From Panulirus ornatus (lineage: Eukaryota > Arthropoda > Malacostraca > Decapoda > Palinuridae): a stretch of 64,000 bases of DNA. The DNA lies in the NCBI RefSeq assembly GCF_036320965.1, contig NC_092230.1, positions 48,707,094 through 48,771,093 on the forward strand. The letters run 5' to 3'. The position numbers and the translations under genes are program-made. This document shows, in pieces, positions 11,553 to 23,841 of this stretch. The notes below the pieces were generated by a model. The model did not search any database. It was given only the letters and a program-made list of their open reading frames with translations, and was not told the origin of the DNA. The number at the start of each line of letters is the position of its first letter. Positions within the stretch are counted from its first letter, which is position 1.

Positions 11553-14230
11553 CTACCATCATGGTACACCCAGCATGGTCCAGTACCCCACCATCATGAT
11601 ACCCCCACCCCAGCATGGTCCAGGACCCTACCATCATGGTACACCCAGCATGGTCCAGGACCCTACCATCATGGTACACCCAGCATGGTCCAGTACCCCA
11701 CCATCATGGTACCCTCACCCCCAGCATGATCCAGGACCCCACCATCATGGTACCCTCACCCCCAGCATGGTCCAGTACCCCACCATCATGGTACCCTCAC
11801 CCCCAGCATGGTCCAGTACCCCACCATCATGGTACCCTCACCCCCAGCATGGTCCAGGACCCCACCATCATGGTACCCTCACCCCCAGCATGGTCCAGTA
11901 CCCCACCATCATGGCACCCCCGCCCCCAGCATGGTCCAGTACCCCACCATCATGGTACCCTCACCCCCAGCATGATCCAGGACCCCACCATCATGGTACC
12001 CCCACCCCCAGCATGGTCCAGTACCCCACCATCATGGTACCCTCACCCACAGCATGGTCCAGGACCCCACCATCATGGTACCCTCACCCCCAGCATGGTC
12101 CAGTACCCCACCATCATGGCACCCCCGCCCCCAGCATGGTCCAGTACCCCACCATCATGGTACCCTCACCCCCAGCATGGTCCAGTACCCCACCATCATG
12201 GTACCCTCACCCCCAGCATGGTCCAGTACCCCACCATCATGGTACCCTCACCCCCAGCATGGTCCAGGACCCCACCATCATGGTACCCTCACCCCAGCAT
12301 GGTCCAGTACCCCACCATCATGGTACCCCCACCCCCAGCATGGTCCAGGACCCCACCATCATGGTACCCTCACCCCCAGCATGGTCCAGTACCCCACCAT
12401 CATGGTACCCCCACCCCAGCATGGTCCAGTACCCCACCATCATGGTACCCTCACCCCCAGCATGGTCCAGGACCCCACCATCATGGTACACCCACCCCCA
12501 GCATGGTCCAGTACCCCACTATCATGGTACCCCCGCCCCCAGCATGGTCCAGGACCCCACCATCATGGTACCCCCACCCTCAGCATGGTCCAGGACCCCA
12601 CCATCATGGTACCCCCACCCCCAGCATGGTCCAGTACCCCACCATCATGGTACCCTCACCCCCAGCATGGTCCAGGACCCCACCATCATGGTACCCCCAC
12701 CCCCAGCATGGTCCAGTACCCCACCATCATGGTACCCTCACCCCCAGCATGGTCCAGTACCCCACCATCATGGTACACCCAGCATGGTCCAGTACCCCAC
12801 CATCATGGTACCCTCACCCCCAGCATGGTCCAGGACCCCACCATCATGGTACCCTCACCCCCAGCATGGTCCAGTACCCCACCATCATGGTACCCCCACC
12901 CCCAGCATGGTCCAGTACCCCACCATCATGGTACCCTCACCCCCAGCATGGTCCAGGACCCCACCATCATGGTACCCTCACCCCCAGCATGGTCCAGTAC
13001 CCCACCATCATGGTACACCCAGCATGGTCCAGGACCCCACCATCATGGTACCCCCACCCCCAGCATGGTCCAGGACCCCACCATCATGGTACCCTCACCC
13101 CCAGCATGGTCCAGTACCCCACCATCATGGTACCCTCACCCCAGCATGGTCCAGTACCCCACCATCATGGTACACCCACCCCCAGCAATGTCCAGGACCC
13201 CACCATCATGGTACCACCCCCCCAGCATGGTCCAGGACCCCACCATCATGGTACCTCACCCCCAGCATGGTCAGGACCCCACCATCATGGTACCCTCACC
13301 CCCAGCATGGTCCAGTACCACACCATATGGTACCCTCACCCAGCATGGTCCAGTACCCCACCATCATGGTACCCTCACCCCCCAGCATGGTCCAGGACCC
13401 CACCATCATGGTACCCCACCCCCAGCATGGTCCAGGACCCCACCATCATGGTACCCTCAACCCCCAGCATGGTCCAAGTACCCCACCATCATGGTACCCT
13501 CACCCCCCAGCATGGTCCAGACCCACCATCATGGTACACCCACCCCCAGCATGGTCCCAGTACCCCACCATCATGGTACCCTCACCCCCAGCATGGTCCA
13601 GGACCCCACCATCATGGTACCCCACCCCAGCATGGTCCAGGACCCCACCATCATGGTACACCCACCCCCCCTCACCCCCAGCATGGTCCAGTACCCCACC
13701 ATCATGGTACCCTCACCCCCAGCAATGGTCCAGGACCCCACCATCATGGTACCCTCACCCCAGCATGGTCCAGTACCCCACCATCATGGTACCCTCACCC
13801 CCAGCATGGTCCAGGACCCCACCATCATGGTACACCCCAGCATGGTCCAGGACCCCACCATCATGGTACCCTCACCCCCAGCATGGTCCAGTACCCCACC
13901 ATCATGGTACCCTCACCCCCAGCATGGTCCAGTACCCCCACCATCATGGTACCCTCACCCCCAGCATGGTCCAGGACCCCACCATCATGGTACCCCCACC
14001 CCAGCATGGTCCAGGACCCCCACCATCATGGTACCCTCACCCCCAGCATGGTCCAGGACCCCCACCATCATGGTACCCCCACCCCCAGCATGGTCCAGTA
14101 CCCCACCATCATGGTACACCCAGCATGGTCCAGGACCCCACCATCATGGTACCCTCACCCCCAGCATGGTCCAGGACCCCACCATCATGGTACCCTCACC
14201 CCCAGCATGGTCCAGGACCCCACCATCATC
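11553..14230. repeat. 41-bp minisatellite, ~65 copies
   Basis: The unit contains cagcatggtccagtacccca and ccatcatggtaccctcaccc, with shorter units lacking part of the C-rich linker. The A/G site (agtacc or aggacc) varies through the array. All three plus-strand frames stay open, because three units (123 bp) contain no stop in any phase. Up to about 13190 the units are mostly exactly 40-41 bp. From about 13190 to 14060 single-base indels in C runs become frequent. It is a satellite, not a proline-rich protein gene. Confidence 0.97.
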
Positions 14231-14699
14231 GCACATACAGAAGCACAGAGCTAATAGAGAAGGTCCAGAAGAGGACAACGTAGATGGTGTGGGAATCAAG
14301 ATGAGTGAGTCACTGGGACAGACGTGAGGCCCGAATGATGTACAGTATGGAAGAAAGAGAAGTAAGGAGTGACCTGATCACAACCTCTACGTTCTATTAC
14401 CAGTCTGATGATTGAACTGTGAACAGATCTTCCAAGAAGGAAATAACCCCCTCCCTCCCACACACCCACACACACACGTTCAAACTGGTAATTACATAAA
14501 GGTAATTATACACACACACACATGGTATTACATGTGTGTGTGTGTGTGTGTGTGTCAGGTGAGGGAGCAGGACAGTAAGGTGGGGTGGGTGGGTGGGTGG
14601 GTGGGTGGGCAGAGTCCTGGGTCCGCTGACCGTCCTGACCTGTGGACTGACTCACCTGGGCAGGAGTCACTCTGGCTCGAGTGCCACTGTGGTCATGTC
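14231..14699. other. Spacer with CA/TG and GGGT microsatellites
   Basis: The first part (14231-14450) is unique. (CA)n occurs at about 14461-14478 and 14508-14522, (TG)n at about 14533-14555, and (GGGT)n at about 14580-14610. The last tract has at least six GGG runs with one-base loops, a strong plus-strand quadruplex candidate. No gene seen. Confidence 0.85.
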
Positions 14700-15918
14700 T
14701 GAGTGCTGGGGTATAGCCAGGTACCCCAGGCTGAGTGCTGGGGTAGAGCCAGGTACCCCAGGCTGAGAGCTGGGGTAGAGCCAGGTACCCCAGGCTGAGT
14801 GCTGGGGTAGAGCCAGGTACCCCAGGTTGGGTGCTGGGGTAGAGCCACGTACCCCAGGCTGGGTGCTGGGGTAGAGCCAGGTACCCTAGGCTGAGTGCTG
14901 GGGTAGAGCCAGGTACCCCAGGCTGAGTGCTGGGGTAGAGCCAGGTACCCCAGGCTGAGTGCTGGGGTAGAGTCAGGTACCCCAGGTTGGGTGCTGGGGT
15001 AGAGCCAGGTACCCCAGGCTGAGTGCTGGGGTAGAGTCAGGTACCCCAGGCTGGGTGCTGGGGTAGAGTCAGGTACCCCAGGCTGGGTGCTGGGGTAGAG
15101 CCAGGTACCCCAGGCTGAGTGCTGGGGTAGAGTCAGGTACCCCAGGCTGGGTGCTGGGGTAGAGCCAGGTACCCCAGGCTGAGTGCTGGGGTAGAGCCAG
15201 GTACCCCAGGCTGAGTGCTGGGGTAGAGCCAGGTACCCAGGCTGAGTGCTGGGGTAGAGCCAGGTACCCCAGGCTGAGAGCTGGGGTAGAGCCAGGTACC
15301 CCAGGCTGAGTGCTGGGGTAGAGCCAGGTACCCCAGGCTGAGTGCTGGGGTAGAGCCAGGTACCCCAGGCTGAGTGCTGGGGTAGAGCCAGGTACCCCAG
15401 GCTGAGTGCTGGGGTAGAGCCAGGTACCCCAGGCTGAGTGCTGGGGTAGAGGCAGGTACCCCAGGCTGAGTGCTGGGGTAGAGCCAGGTACCCCAGGCTG
15501 CGTGCCGGGGTAGAGCCAGGTACCCCAGGCTGGGTGCTGGGGTAGAGCCAGGTACCCCAGGCTGAGTGCTGGGGTAGAGCCAGGTACCCCAGGCTGAGTG
15601 CTGGGGTAGAGCCAGGTACCCCAGGCTGAGTGCTGGGGTAGAGCCAGGTACCCCAGGCTGCGTGCTGGGGTAGAGCCAGGTACCCCAGGCTGAGTGCTGG
15701 GGTAGAGCCAGGTACCCCAGGCTGAGTGCTGGGGTAGAGCCAGGTACCCAGGCTGAGTGCTGGGGTAGAGCCAGGTACCCCAGGCTGCGTGCTGGGGTAG
15801 AGCCAGGTACCCCAGGCTGCGTGCTGGGGTAGAGCCAGGTACCCCAGGCTGGGTGCTGGGGTAGAGCCAGGTACCCCAGGCTGAGTGCTGGGGTAGAGCC
15901 AGGTACCCCAGGCTGATC
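14700..15918. repeat. 32-bp minisatellite, ~38 copies
   Basis: The unit contains ggctgagtgctggggtagag and ccaggtacccca. Variable positions are gag/ggg/cgt before tgctgg and gagtc/gagcc. Two units lack one C (near 15237 and 15749) inside copies of the same block, indicating duplication of about 16 units. Confidence 0.96.
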
Positions 15919-15987
15919 AGGTAATCCCGACAGGTAAAAACTTACCTGGTCAGAACATGTACAACCCTGACCTTTGTATGGGAAAGG

Positions 15988-16174
15988 ACGCTGTCCCCTG
16001 ACCACAGGAGGGGACACTGTCCCCTGACCACAGGAGGGGACACTGTCCCCTGACCACAGGAGGGGACACTGTCCCCTGACCACAGGAGGGGACACTGTCC
16101 CATAACCCAGGAGGGGACACTGTCCCCTGACCACAGGAGGGGACACTGTCCCCTGACCACAGGAGGGGACACTC
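15988..16174. repeat. 26-bp minisatellite, 7 copies
   Basis: The unit contains cactgtcccctgaccacagg and agggga. One copy has the variant cataaccca. The array is otherwise very uniform. Confidence 0.95.
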
Positions 16175-16330
16175 ACCTTACCATGGTTGGGGAGGTCTTC
16201 TACCCACAACAACTTAACCAAGCTACTGTCCTGCTCCTCCTCTGCTCACTCAAGCTGTTGGAGGCCGGGGAGGGCAGACCTACGTCATCACATCGTACTG
16301 GCTCCTCTGGTGTACATCATAGGTCCTCTC

Positions 16331-17636
16331 CACTGTACAGTCCCCAGTTATATCTCCACTGTACAGTCCCCAGTTATATCTCCACTGTACAGTCCCCAGT
16401 TATATCTCCACTGTACAGTCCCCAGTTATATCTCCACTGTACAGTCCCCAGTTATATCTCCAGTGTACAGTCCCCAGTTATATCTCCACTGTACAGTCCC
16501 CAGTTATATCTCCAGTGTACAGTCCCCAGTTATATCTCCAGTGTACAGTCCCCAGTTATATCTCCAGTGTACAGTCCCCAGTTATATCTCCACTGTACAG
16601 TCCCCAGTTATATCTCCACTGTACAGTCCCCAGTTATATCTCCACTGTACAGTCCCCAGTTATATCTCCACTGTACAGTCCCCAGTTATATCTCCACTGT
16701 ACAGTCCCCAGTTATATCTCCACTGTACAGTCCTCAGTTATATCTCCACTGTACAGTCCCCAGTTATATCTCCAATGTACAGGCCCTAGTTATATCTCCA
16801 CTGTACAGTCCCCAGTTATATCTCCACTGTACAGTCCCCAATTATATCTCCAGTGTACAGTCCCCAGTTATATCTCCAGTGTACAGTCCCCAGTTATATC
16901 TCCACTGTACAGTCCCCAGTTATATCTCCACTGTACAGTCCCGTTATATCTCCAGTGTACAGTCCCCAGTTATATCTCCACTGTACAGTCCCCAGTTATA
17001 TCTCCACTGTACAGTCCCCAGTTATATCTCCAGTGTACAGTCCCCAGTTATATCTCCAGTGTACAGTCCCCAGTTATATCTCCACTGTACAGTCCCCAAT
17101 TATATCTCCAGTGTACAGTCCCCAGTTATATCTCCAGTGTACAGTCCCCAGTTATATCTCCACTGTACAGTCCCCAGTTATATCTCCAGTGTACAGTCCC
17201 GTTATATCTCCAGTGTACAGTCCCCAGTTATATCTCCACTGTACAGTCCCCAGTTATATCTCCACTGTACAGTCCCCAGTTATATCTCCAGTGTACAGTC
17301 CCCAGTTATATCTCCACTGTACAGTCCTCAGTTATATCTCCACTGTACAGTCCCCAGTTATATCTCCACTGTACAGTCCCCAGTTATATCTCCACTGTAC
17401 AGTCCCCAGTTATATCTCCACTGTACAGTCCCCAGTTATATCTCCACTGTACAGTCCTCAGTTATATCTCCACTGTACAGTCCCCAGTTATATCTCCAAT
17501 GTACAGGCCCTAGTTATATCTCCACTGTACAGTCCCCAGTTATATCTCCAGTGTACAGTCCCCAGTTATATCTCCACTGTACAGTCCCCAGTTATATCTC
17601 CACTGTACAGTCCCCAGTTATATCTCCAGTGTACAC
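16331..17636. repeat. 26-bp minisatellite, ~50 copies, with higher-order duplication
   Basis: Unit tgtacagtccccagttatat plus ctccac. Rare marker variants (aatgtacaggccctag) sit at 16773 and 17497, 724 bp apart. A 2-bp deletion variant (agtcccgttat) occurs at 16941 and 17199, 258 bp apart. These are 28 and 10 units apart once the two deletions are allowed for, so large blocks have duplicated inside the array. Confidence 0.96.
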
Positions 17637-18382
17637 AGTGTTTCTAGTGGTTGTAGGCAGTGTGTTCAAGTGCTGACACCCGGATGATCTCAGTGGTAAG
17701 ATCTGACAGTCTTCCCGGCTCCTCCTGACGTCATATTTGACACAAAAGCGGCAACCTTACCCTGCAGAGGAGCGTGGCGCAACAGAGGATACAGAATACA
17801 GAGGAGGTGTAGGAACTGTAGCTCAGTGATGTAAGTTACAGTATGGGAACCATACGTACCAGGAGTGGCCAGTGTTGCATCATAGGCGAACACTACATAA
17901 CATGGTAAGTGAACTGTTCACAGAACCACAATGACCTGGTTTATGTATCAAGATGTGGAACAGGTGGAATAGTGACAATATGCAAATTCATGACGTTTCT
18001 CAAGTATCCAAGACAGCTGATTGTTATGCATGAATGTACAACACCCAGGTTGTAATGGTGGGTTATAACATCTTCTCTTAAATAACTCATTATACAACAG
18101 TCGGGTACATACTGCTGCTGGCAACAACTTTGTTGATAATGTTTACATGTGGCGTGTTTACCATCATCACCAGGAGGAGGGGGGTGGCATGATCATGTAC
18201 ACACCCCCACCTGACACAGCATGACAGTCAGGTGGTCATGTGAGCAGGACCATACCCACCTGGTACCTACCATGCCTCGTGTATGGTATCATGATGGTAG
18301 GTGTGGCTTCTCATCTCACTTGGCCTTAATGCTAAACGACCCAGTTAATGTTCTCTCTCAATGACTGCATACATCTTAATCC
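17637..18382. other. Unique spacer, no gene recognised
   Basis: About 750 bp without repeats. It includes one perfect CRE-type palindrome TGACGTCA near 17726. I find no recognisable coding or RNA gene on either strand. Confidence 0.6.
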
Positions 18383-18664
18383 CAGGTAACCCCAGGTAAC
18401 CCCAGGTTACCCCAGGTAACCCTAGTTACCCCAGGTACTCCCAGGAACCCCAGGTAACCCCAGGTAACCCTAGGTAACCCCAGGTAACCCCAGGTAACCC
18501 TAGGTAACCCCAGGTAACCCCAGGTAACCCTAGGTAACCCCAGGTAACCCCAGGTAACCCTAGGTAACCCCAGGTAACCCCAGGTAACCCTAGGTAACCC
18601 CAGGTAACCCTAGGTAACCCTAGGTAACCCTTGGTAACCCCAGGTAACCCCAGGTAACCCCAGG
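18383..18664. repeat. 10-bp minisatellite with 30-bp higher order
   Basis: About 28 copies of caggtaaccc and taggtaaccc. In the centre they are ordered as two cag units and one tag unit, giving a 30-bp higher-order period. It is not the arthropod telomere motif TTAGG/CCTAA. Confidence 0.95.
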
Positions 18665-18932
18665 GGGTAATCAATTTCCTTCATGCAAGACGAAGTTTTT
18701 CCTGATGTCTTCTTAATATACACACAAGGTAAAAATAACATCTTGCCACTTTCTGTATGAATCAATATGACACCAAGGACGAAACATTGTGAGAAATGCC
18801 TCCAGATCTGGCCTCAGTGGTCGTCGTGCTGCTGGCATCATATCATCAGCTGATCACACCTTCCACCACTGCCAACAGTAACTGTTGTTGTGCTGATTTC
18901 GTACTTCGATGGGAATAAGAATTACTGGAGAT
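18665..18932. other. Unique spacer
   Basis: No gene or repeat identified. Short AT-rich sequence precedes the 28-bp array. Confidence 0.55.
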
Positions 18933-19144
18933 ACGATAATAATTAGTAATATACTGGGATACGATAATAATTAGTAATATACTGGGGTACGATAATAATT
19001 AGTAATATACTGGGGTACGATAATAATTAGTAATATACTGGGGTACGATAATAATTAGTAATATACTGGGGTACGATAATAATTAGTAATATACTGGGGT
19101 ACGATAATAATTAGTAATATACTGGGGTACGATAATAATTAGAT
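18933..19144. repeat. 28-bp AT-rich minisatellite, ~7-8 copies
   Basis: The unit contains gataataattagtaatatac and tggggtac. All but the first one or two copies are essentially identical. It is one of the few AT-rich arrays in the window. Confidence 0.95.
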
Positions 19145-19251
19145 AATGTGTCTCACAATCACACAGACCAACCTTACCAAGACAACACCAGTCGTAATGA
19201 TCATTTCCAAATTTATCGGCCACACCGGAACATACTTTTTTTCCCCACCGT

Positions 19252-19548
19252 ATGTGCAGCAACAGACGTGTGTGCAGCAGCAGACGTGTGTGCAGCAGCA
19301 GACGTGTATGCAGCAGCAGACGTGTGTGCAGCAGCAGACGTGTATGCAGCAGCAGACGTGTGTGCAGCAGCAGACGTGTGTGCAGCAGCAGACGTGTATG
19401 CAGCAGCAGCAGACGTATGTGCAGCAGCAGACGTGTGTGCAGCAGCAGCAGACGTATGTGCAGCAGCAGACGTGTGTGCAGCAGCAGACGTGTGTGCAGC
19501 AGCAGACGTGTGTGCAGCAGCAGCAGACGTGTATGCAGCAGCAGACGT
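19252..19548. repeat. 18-bp CAG-containing minisatellite, ~16 copies
   Basis: Unit gtgtgtgcagcagcagac. Three or four units gain one extra CAG (21 bp), and tgtg/tatg variants alternate. Unit and expansion step are both multiples of 3, so all three plus frames stay open (Gln-, Ala- and Ser-rich). This is structural, not coding evidence. Confidence 0.95.
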
Positions 19549-19599
19549 GGGACACTAACATTTATGCTGTCTTCCTGACCAGGTTACGCCCTACTGATG

Positions 19600-20195
19600 A
19601 ATGGGCGGGGCTAAGTGAAGAACTAGAGGAGGCGGGGTTAGACAGATGACAGGCTAGAAGGGCGGAGCTAGGGAGATGAAAGGCTAGAGAGGGCGGGGCT
19701 AGGGAGATGACGGGCCTAGAGGGGGCGAGGCTAGGGAGAGTACAGGCTAGAGGGGCGGAGCCAGAACGACTACAAGGTAGAGAGGCGGGGCTAGGGAGAC
19801 TACAGGCTAGAGGGGCGGGGCTTCGGAGACTACAGGCTAGGGGGGGTGGAGCCAGGGAAATGACAGGCAAGAGGGGCGGGGCTAGGGAGACTACAAGGTA
19901 GGGAGGCGGGGCTAGGGACACTACAGGCTAGAGTGGCGGAGCCAGGGAGACCACAGGCAAAAGGGGCGGGGCCAGGGAGACCACAAATAAGAGGGGCGGG
20001 GCCAGGGAGACCACAAATAAGAGGGGCGGGGCCAGGGAGACCACAGGCTAGAGAGGCGGGGCCAGGGAGACTACAGGCTAGAGGGGCGGGGCTAGGGAGA
20101 CTACAGGCTAGAGGGGCGGGGCCAGGGAGACCACAGGCTAGAGGGGCGGGGCCAGGAAGATAACAGGCTCGAGGGGCGGGGCTAGGGAGACGACA
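19600..20195. repeat. 30-bp G-rich minisatellite, ~20 copies
   Basis: The unit contains gggagactacaggctagagg and ggcggggcta. Its left half is degenerate and the right half (19930-20160) cleaner, with a tandem duplicate of the ccacaaataag variant. The GGGGCGGGGC core resembles Sp1/GC boxes, but its repetition is sufficient explanation. Confidence 0.93.
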
Positions 20196-20391
20196 GGGTC
20201 AACACAGAGGCAACATACGAGGGCCAACTGACCTGCAGCAGGAGCCAGAAGGGCGGAGAAGAGCAGGAGGAGGAGCGGCGGCAGGAGAGGGGCGGTGCCT
20301 CTAGCCTGGGGACGGTGTGGGCGTTGGGCAGTGTCCGCTGTGGGCCTCATCCTGGACCATGGCAACCCAACACCTGCAACAAGACCTCATA

Positions 20392-21530
20392 TTTCAACAC
20401 TACTGCTGCAACACAATACAATGAAACACTACTGCTGCAACACAATACAATGAAACACTACTGCTGCAACACAATACAATGAAACACTACTGCTGCAACA
20501 CAATACAATGAAACACTACTGCTGCAACACAATACAATGAAACACTACTGCTGCAACACAATACAATGAAACACTACTGCTGCAACACAATACAATGAAA
20601 CACTACTGCTGCAACACAATACAATGAAACACTACTGCTGCAACACAATACAATGAAACACTACTGCTGCAACACAATACAATGAAACACTACTGCTGCA
20701 ACACAATACAATGAAACACTACTGCTGCAACACAATACAATGAAACACTACTGCTGCAACACAATACAATGAAACACTACTGCTGCAACACAATACAATG
20801 AAACACTACTGCTGCAACACAATACAATGAAACACTACTGCTGCAACACAATACAATGAAACACTACTGCTGCAACACAATACAATGAAACACTACTGCT
20901 GCAACACAATGAAACACTACTGCTGCAACACAATGAAACACTACTGCTGCAACACAATGAAACACTACTGCTGCAACACAATGAAACACTACTGCTGCAA
21001 CACAATGAAACACTACTGCTGCAACACAATGAAACACTACTGCTGCAACACAATACAATGAAACACTACTGCTGCAACACAATACAATGAAACACTACTG
21101 CTGCAACACAATACAATGAAACACTACTGCTGCAACACAATGAAACACTACTGCTGCAACACAATGAAACACTACTGCTGCAACACAATGAAACACTACT
21201 GCTGCAACACAATACAATGAAACACTACTGCTGCAACACAATACAATGAAACACTACTGCTGCAACACAATACAATGAAACACTACTGCTGCAACACAAT
21301 GAAACACTACTGCTGCAACACAATACAATGAAACACTACTGCTGCAACACAATACAATGAAACACTACTGCTGCAACACAATACAATGAAACACTACTGC
21401 TGCAACACAATGAAACACTACTGCTGCAACACAATGAAACACTACTGCTGCAACACAATGAAACACTACTGCTGCAACACAATACAATGAAACACTACTG
21501 CTGCAACACAATACAATGAAACTACCATTG
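20392..21530. repeat. 29/24-bp two-length minisatellite, ~41 copies
   Basis: Two unit types differ by a 5-bp tacaa insertion: 29 bp (actactgctgcaacacaata plus caatgaaac) and 24 bp (actactgctgcaacacaatg plus aaac). The first ~18 units are all long. After that, runs of short units alternate with runs of three or so long ones. Base substitutions are almost absent, so the array is young. Confidence 0.96.
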
Positions 21531-22576
21531 CAACACAATACAGTATGTCTTTTAGCGGGTGCACTTCTCCTATGTCTAGCTTCAGTAATGGTGAGGAGCT
21601 AAACCAGGGTGACTGAAACACAAGTAACAACACAGTACTTCATTGTGTACATCAGGAAGTGAAGATGTTCAGCGTCTGCTGTTCTACGTGGTACAGAAAA
21701 AACTGAAGTGAGGTCATTTCAGTTGAGATGTGATGGTAATGACAAGGTTTCTGTGGCGATGGTGGATGAAATGTGAAGTGTGGTAAAGCTGGCAGGACAG
21801 CCATGGGAGAGTTAAGTGGGTGGTGGGTCTCGTGAAGCTTCTACAGAAGGGAGGAGACACTCCTGAGGTCCTGCGTTAATGGGCAACTGCCGTTTGTGCA
21901 TTGTACTGTGGGAACCCCGTGGTTCAGGCTGCTGCAGGAGACGGGCGTTGGCACAAAGGGATCAGCCATCTGGCACTTGGGGGCTGCCGTTGGAGATGGT
22001 GGATGGAGAGTGGTAAGTTAACAGGAGTCACTTGGCGAAGGTTTCTCGGCGAAGGGTTCGCCTCGTTGTCCAAGTGGCAGCGGACTGATTGATTGGACTA
22101 ACGTCTGGGTATACATGAGACAAGATATTTCGGCTCAGCCAATGGCGTTAACATGGCCAACAAGTCCGTTACCTGGAGGCCATGGAGGATCCCAGCCCCT
22201 CATGATGGACAGATGAGGATCACCTTCCTGCTCGGGTCCGTGACCCGTGACCTCCCTCAGTAACATAAGGTCATAAAAGGTTAATGTCAACTGCTGCACG
22301 AGATAATAACAGTGGAGTAACACTGGTTCTCGTGACGATTTCAACACAACGGCAGGTCACCCGGAGGCAAGGCTTTGTGAAGCAACACTGGGAAAAGTCG
22401 TCATATTGTCAACACCATCGTTACAACACAATAGTTGTTACCAAGTCGCTGTCGTCATGACTGCATGAATGTGGGTGTCAACACTCACCGTAGTCTTTTG
22501 TATTATAAAACCTGCACCAAATAGTTGTGTTAACCTAATAACTATGACGTTCCACTGATCACGATACACTGACACA
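21531..22576. other. Unique DNA, no gene recognised
   Basis: About 1 kb without tandem repeats and of ordinary composition. Open frames are below about 70 codons and none resembles a known family. This is the longest stretch without array or recognisable retroelement sequence in the first half of the window. Confidence 0.6.
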
Positions 22577-22692
22577 CGTAATAACCAGATCTTATCTATA
22601 CTAATAACCAGACCTTATCTATACTAATAACCAGACCTTATCTATACTAATAACCAGACCTTATCTATACTAATAACCAGACCTTATCTACT
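22577..22692. repeat. 23-bp tandem repeat, 5 copies
   Basis: Unit taataaccagaccttatcta plus tac. The first copy differs by one base (agatctt) and the last is truncated. Confidence 0.94.
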
Positions 22693-23128
22693 AATATGTA
22701 ACATGAGAAGATGTGCAGTTCTTGAAAATGATGTATATGTACGATCTAACGACAACTGGATGTATATGTATGGTCTGACGACAGCTGGAGATGTAAGCTA
22801 TCCATATTGCCGAAGCATCACACATCATCAGTCCGGCACACGTTCTCAGCGCGGGCCGGGCCATCGTCTGCTTGTGAACATAATTAACGCAAAACCTTGA
22901 CCTCAGGTGAGAGGTTGAAAGTCAGGGTTAACAGCAGGAGAGAGCGGGGCGATGGGTAGGATTCGACACAGTCCTGTACGTGGCTCGAGCCACACACTGT
23001 AACATCAGAACAGTTACTACAATCCCTCCACTAGAACGATCGTTTCCAACTGTTATAAAACAGGATTCCTGTTGTGACCTTGACCCTGGGTGTGGGTCAT
23101 GCCACATGACCTGGTCACGGGGTTATGC
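22693..23128. other. Unique spacer, no gene recognised
   Basis: Ordinary-complexity sequence with no family resemblance that I can see. Confidence 0.55.
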
Positions 23129-23528
23129 TCGTGTGAAGCAAGCAACACAACACTCCTATCATGTGAAGCAAGCAACACAACACTCCCATCATGTGAAGCA
23201 AGCAACACAACACTCCATCATGTGAAGCAAGCAACACAACACTCCCATCATGTGAAGCAAGCAACACAACACTCCATCATGTGAAGCAAGCAACACAACA
23301 CTCCCATCATGTGAAGCAAGCAACACAACACTCCCATCATGTGAAGCAAGCAACACAACACTCCCATCATGTGAAGCAAGCAACACAACACTCCCATCAT
23401 GTGAAGCAAGCAACACAACACTCCCATCATGTGAAGCGAGCAACACAACACTCCCATCATGTGAAGCAAGCAACACAACACTCCCATCACGTGAAGCAAG
23501 CAACACAACACTCCCATCATGTGAAGCA
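23129..23528. repeat. 30-bp minisatellite, ~13 copies
   Basis: Unit gtgaagcaagcaacacaaca plus ctcccatcat. Two units lost one C (29 bp), near 23213 and 23272. Others carry single changes (gcgag, catcac). Right of 23281 every unit is exactly 30 bp. Confidence 0.95.
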
Positions 23529-23841
23529 AAAGGTTGCCTCACCTGCAGCGTCTTCGCCCGTGGGTGTCTCAGACCTTGTCATGATGGCCAGCAACACTGC
23601 TATGACCTCCCCCCTCCCCCCCCCCTCCCTCACTGGTGGCAACGATCGGAGTGGACAATACTGTGAGTCACACGTACACACACACACACACACGTACACA
23701 CACACACACACACACACACGTACACACACACACACACGACACGAGTGATTGATGACCAGACAGCGGGCGTCTTGACGAAGGTTCTCCTCCGTCGTAATGG
23801 TGTCCCACAACGTAACATGTCCCAGCAGTAATGGAAGTGCA
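23529..23841. other. Spacer with (CA)n microsatellite
   Basis: Contains a C-rich tract near 23610-23630 and a CA repeat at about 23679-23738 interrupted by ACGTAC steps. No gene. Confidence 0.85.

Noticed and set aside
11176..14327. Proline/histidine/tryptophan-rich proteins of 757-1,035 residues in all three plus frames
   Set aside because: The 41-bp unit cycles through the three frames without stops, and single-base indels switch frames freely, which a real coding sequence would not tolerate.
18383..18664. Telomeric repeat
   Set aside because: The unit is caggtaaccc/taggtaaccc, not the arthropod TTAGG or any common telomere motif.
19252..19548. Polyglutamine-coding CAG expansion
   Set aside because: CAG runs are only three or four units long and sit in an 18-bp minisatellite open in all frames, with no exon context.
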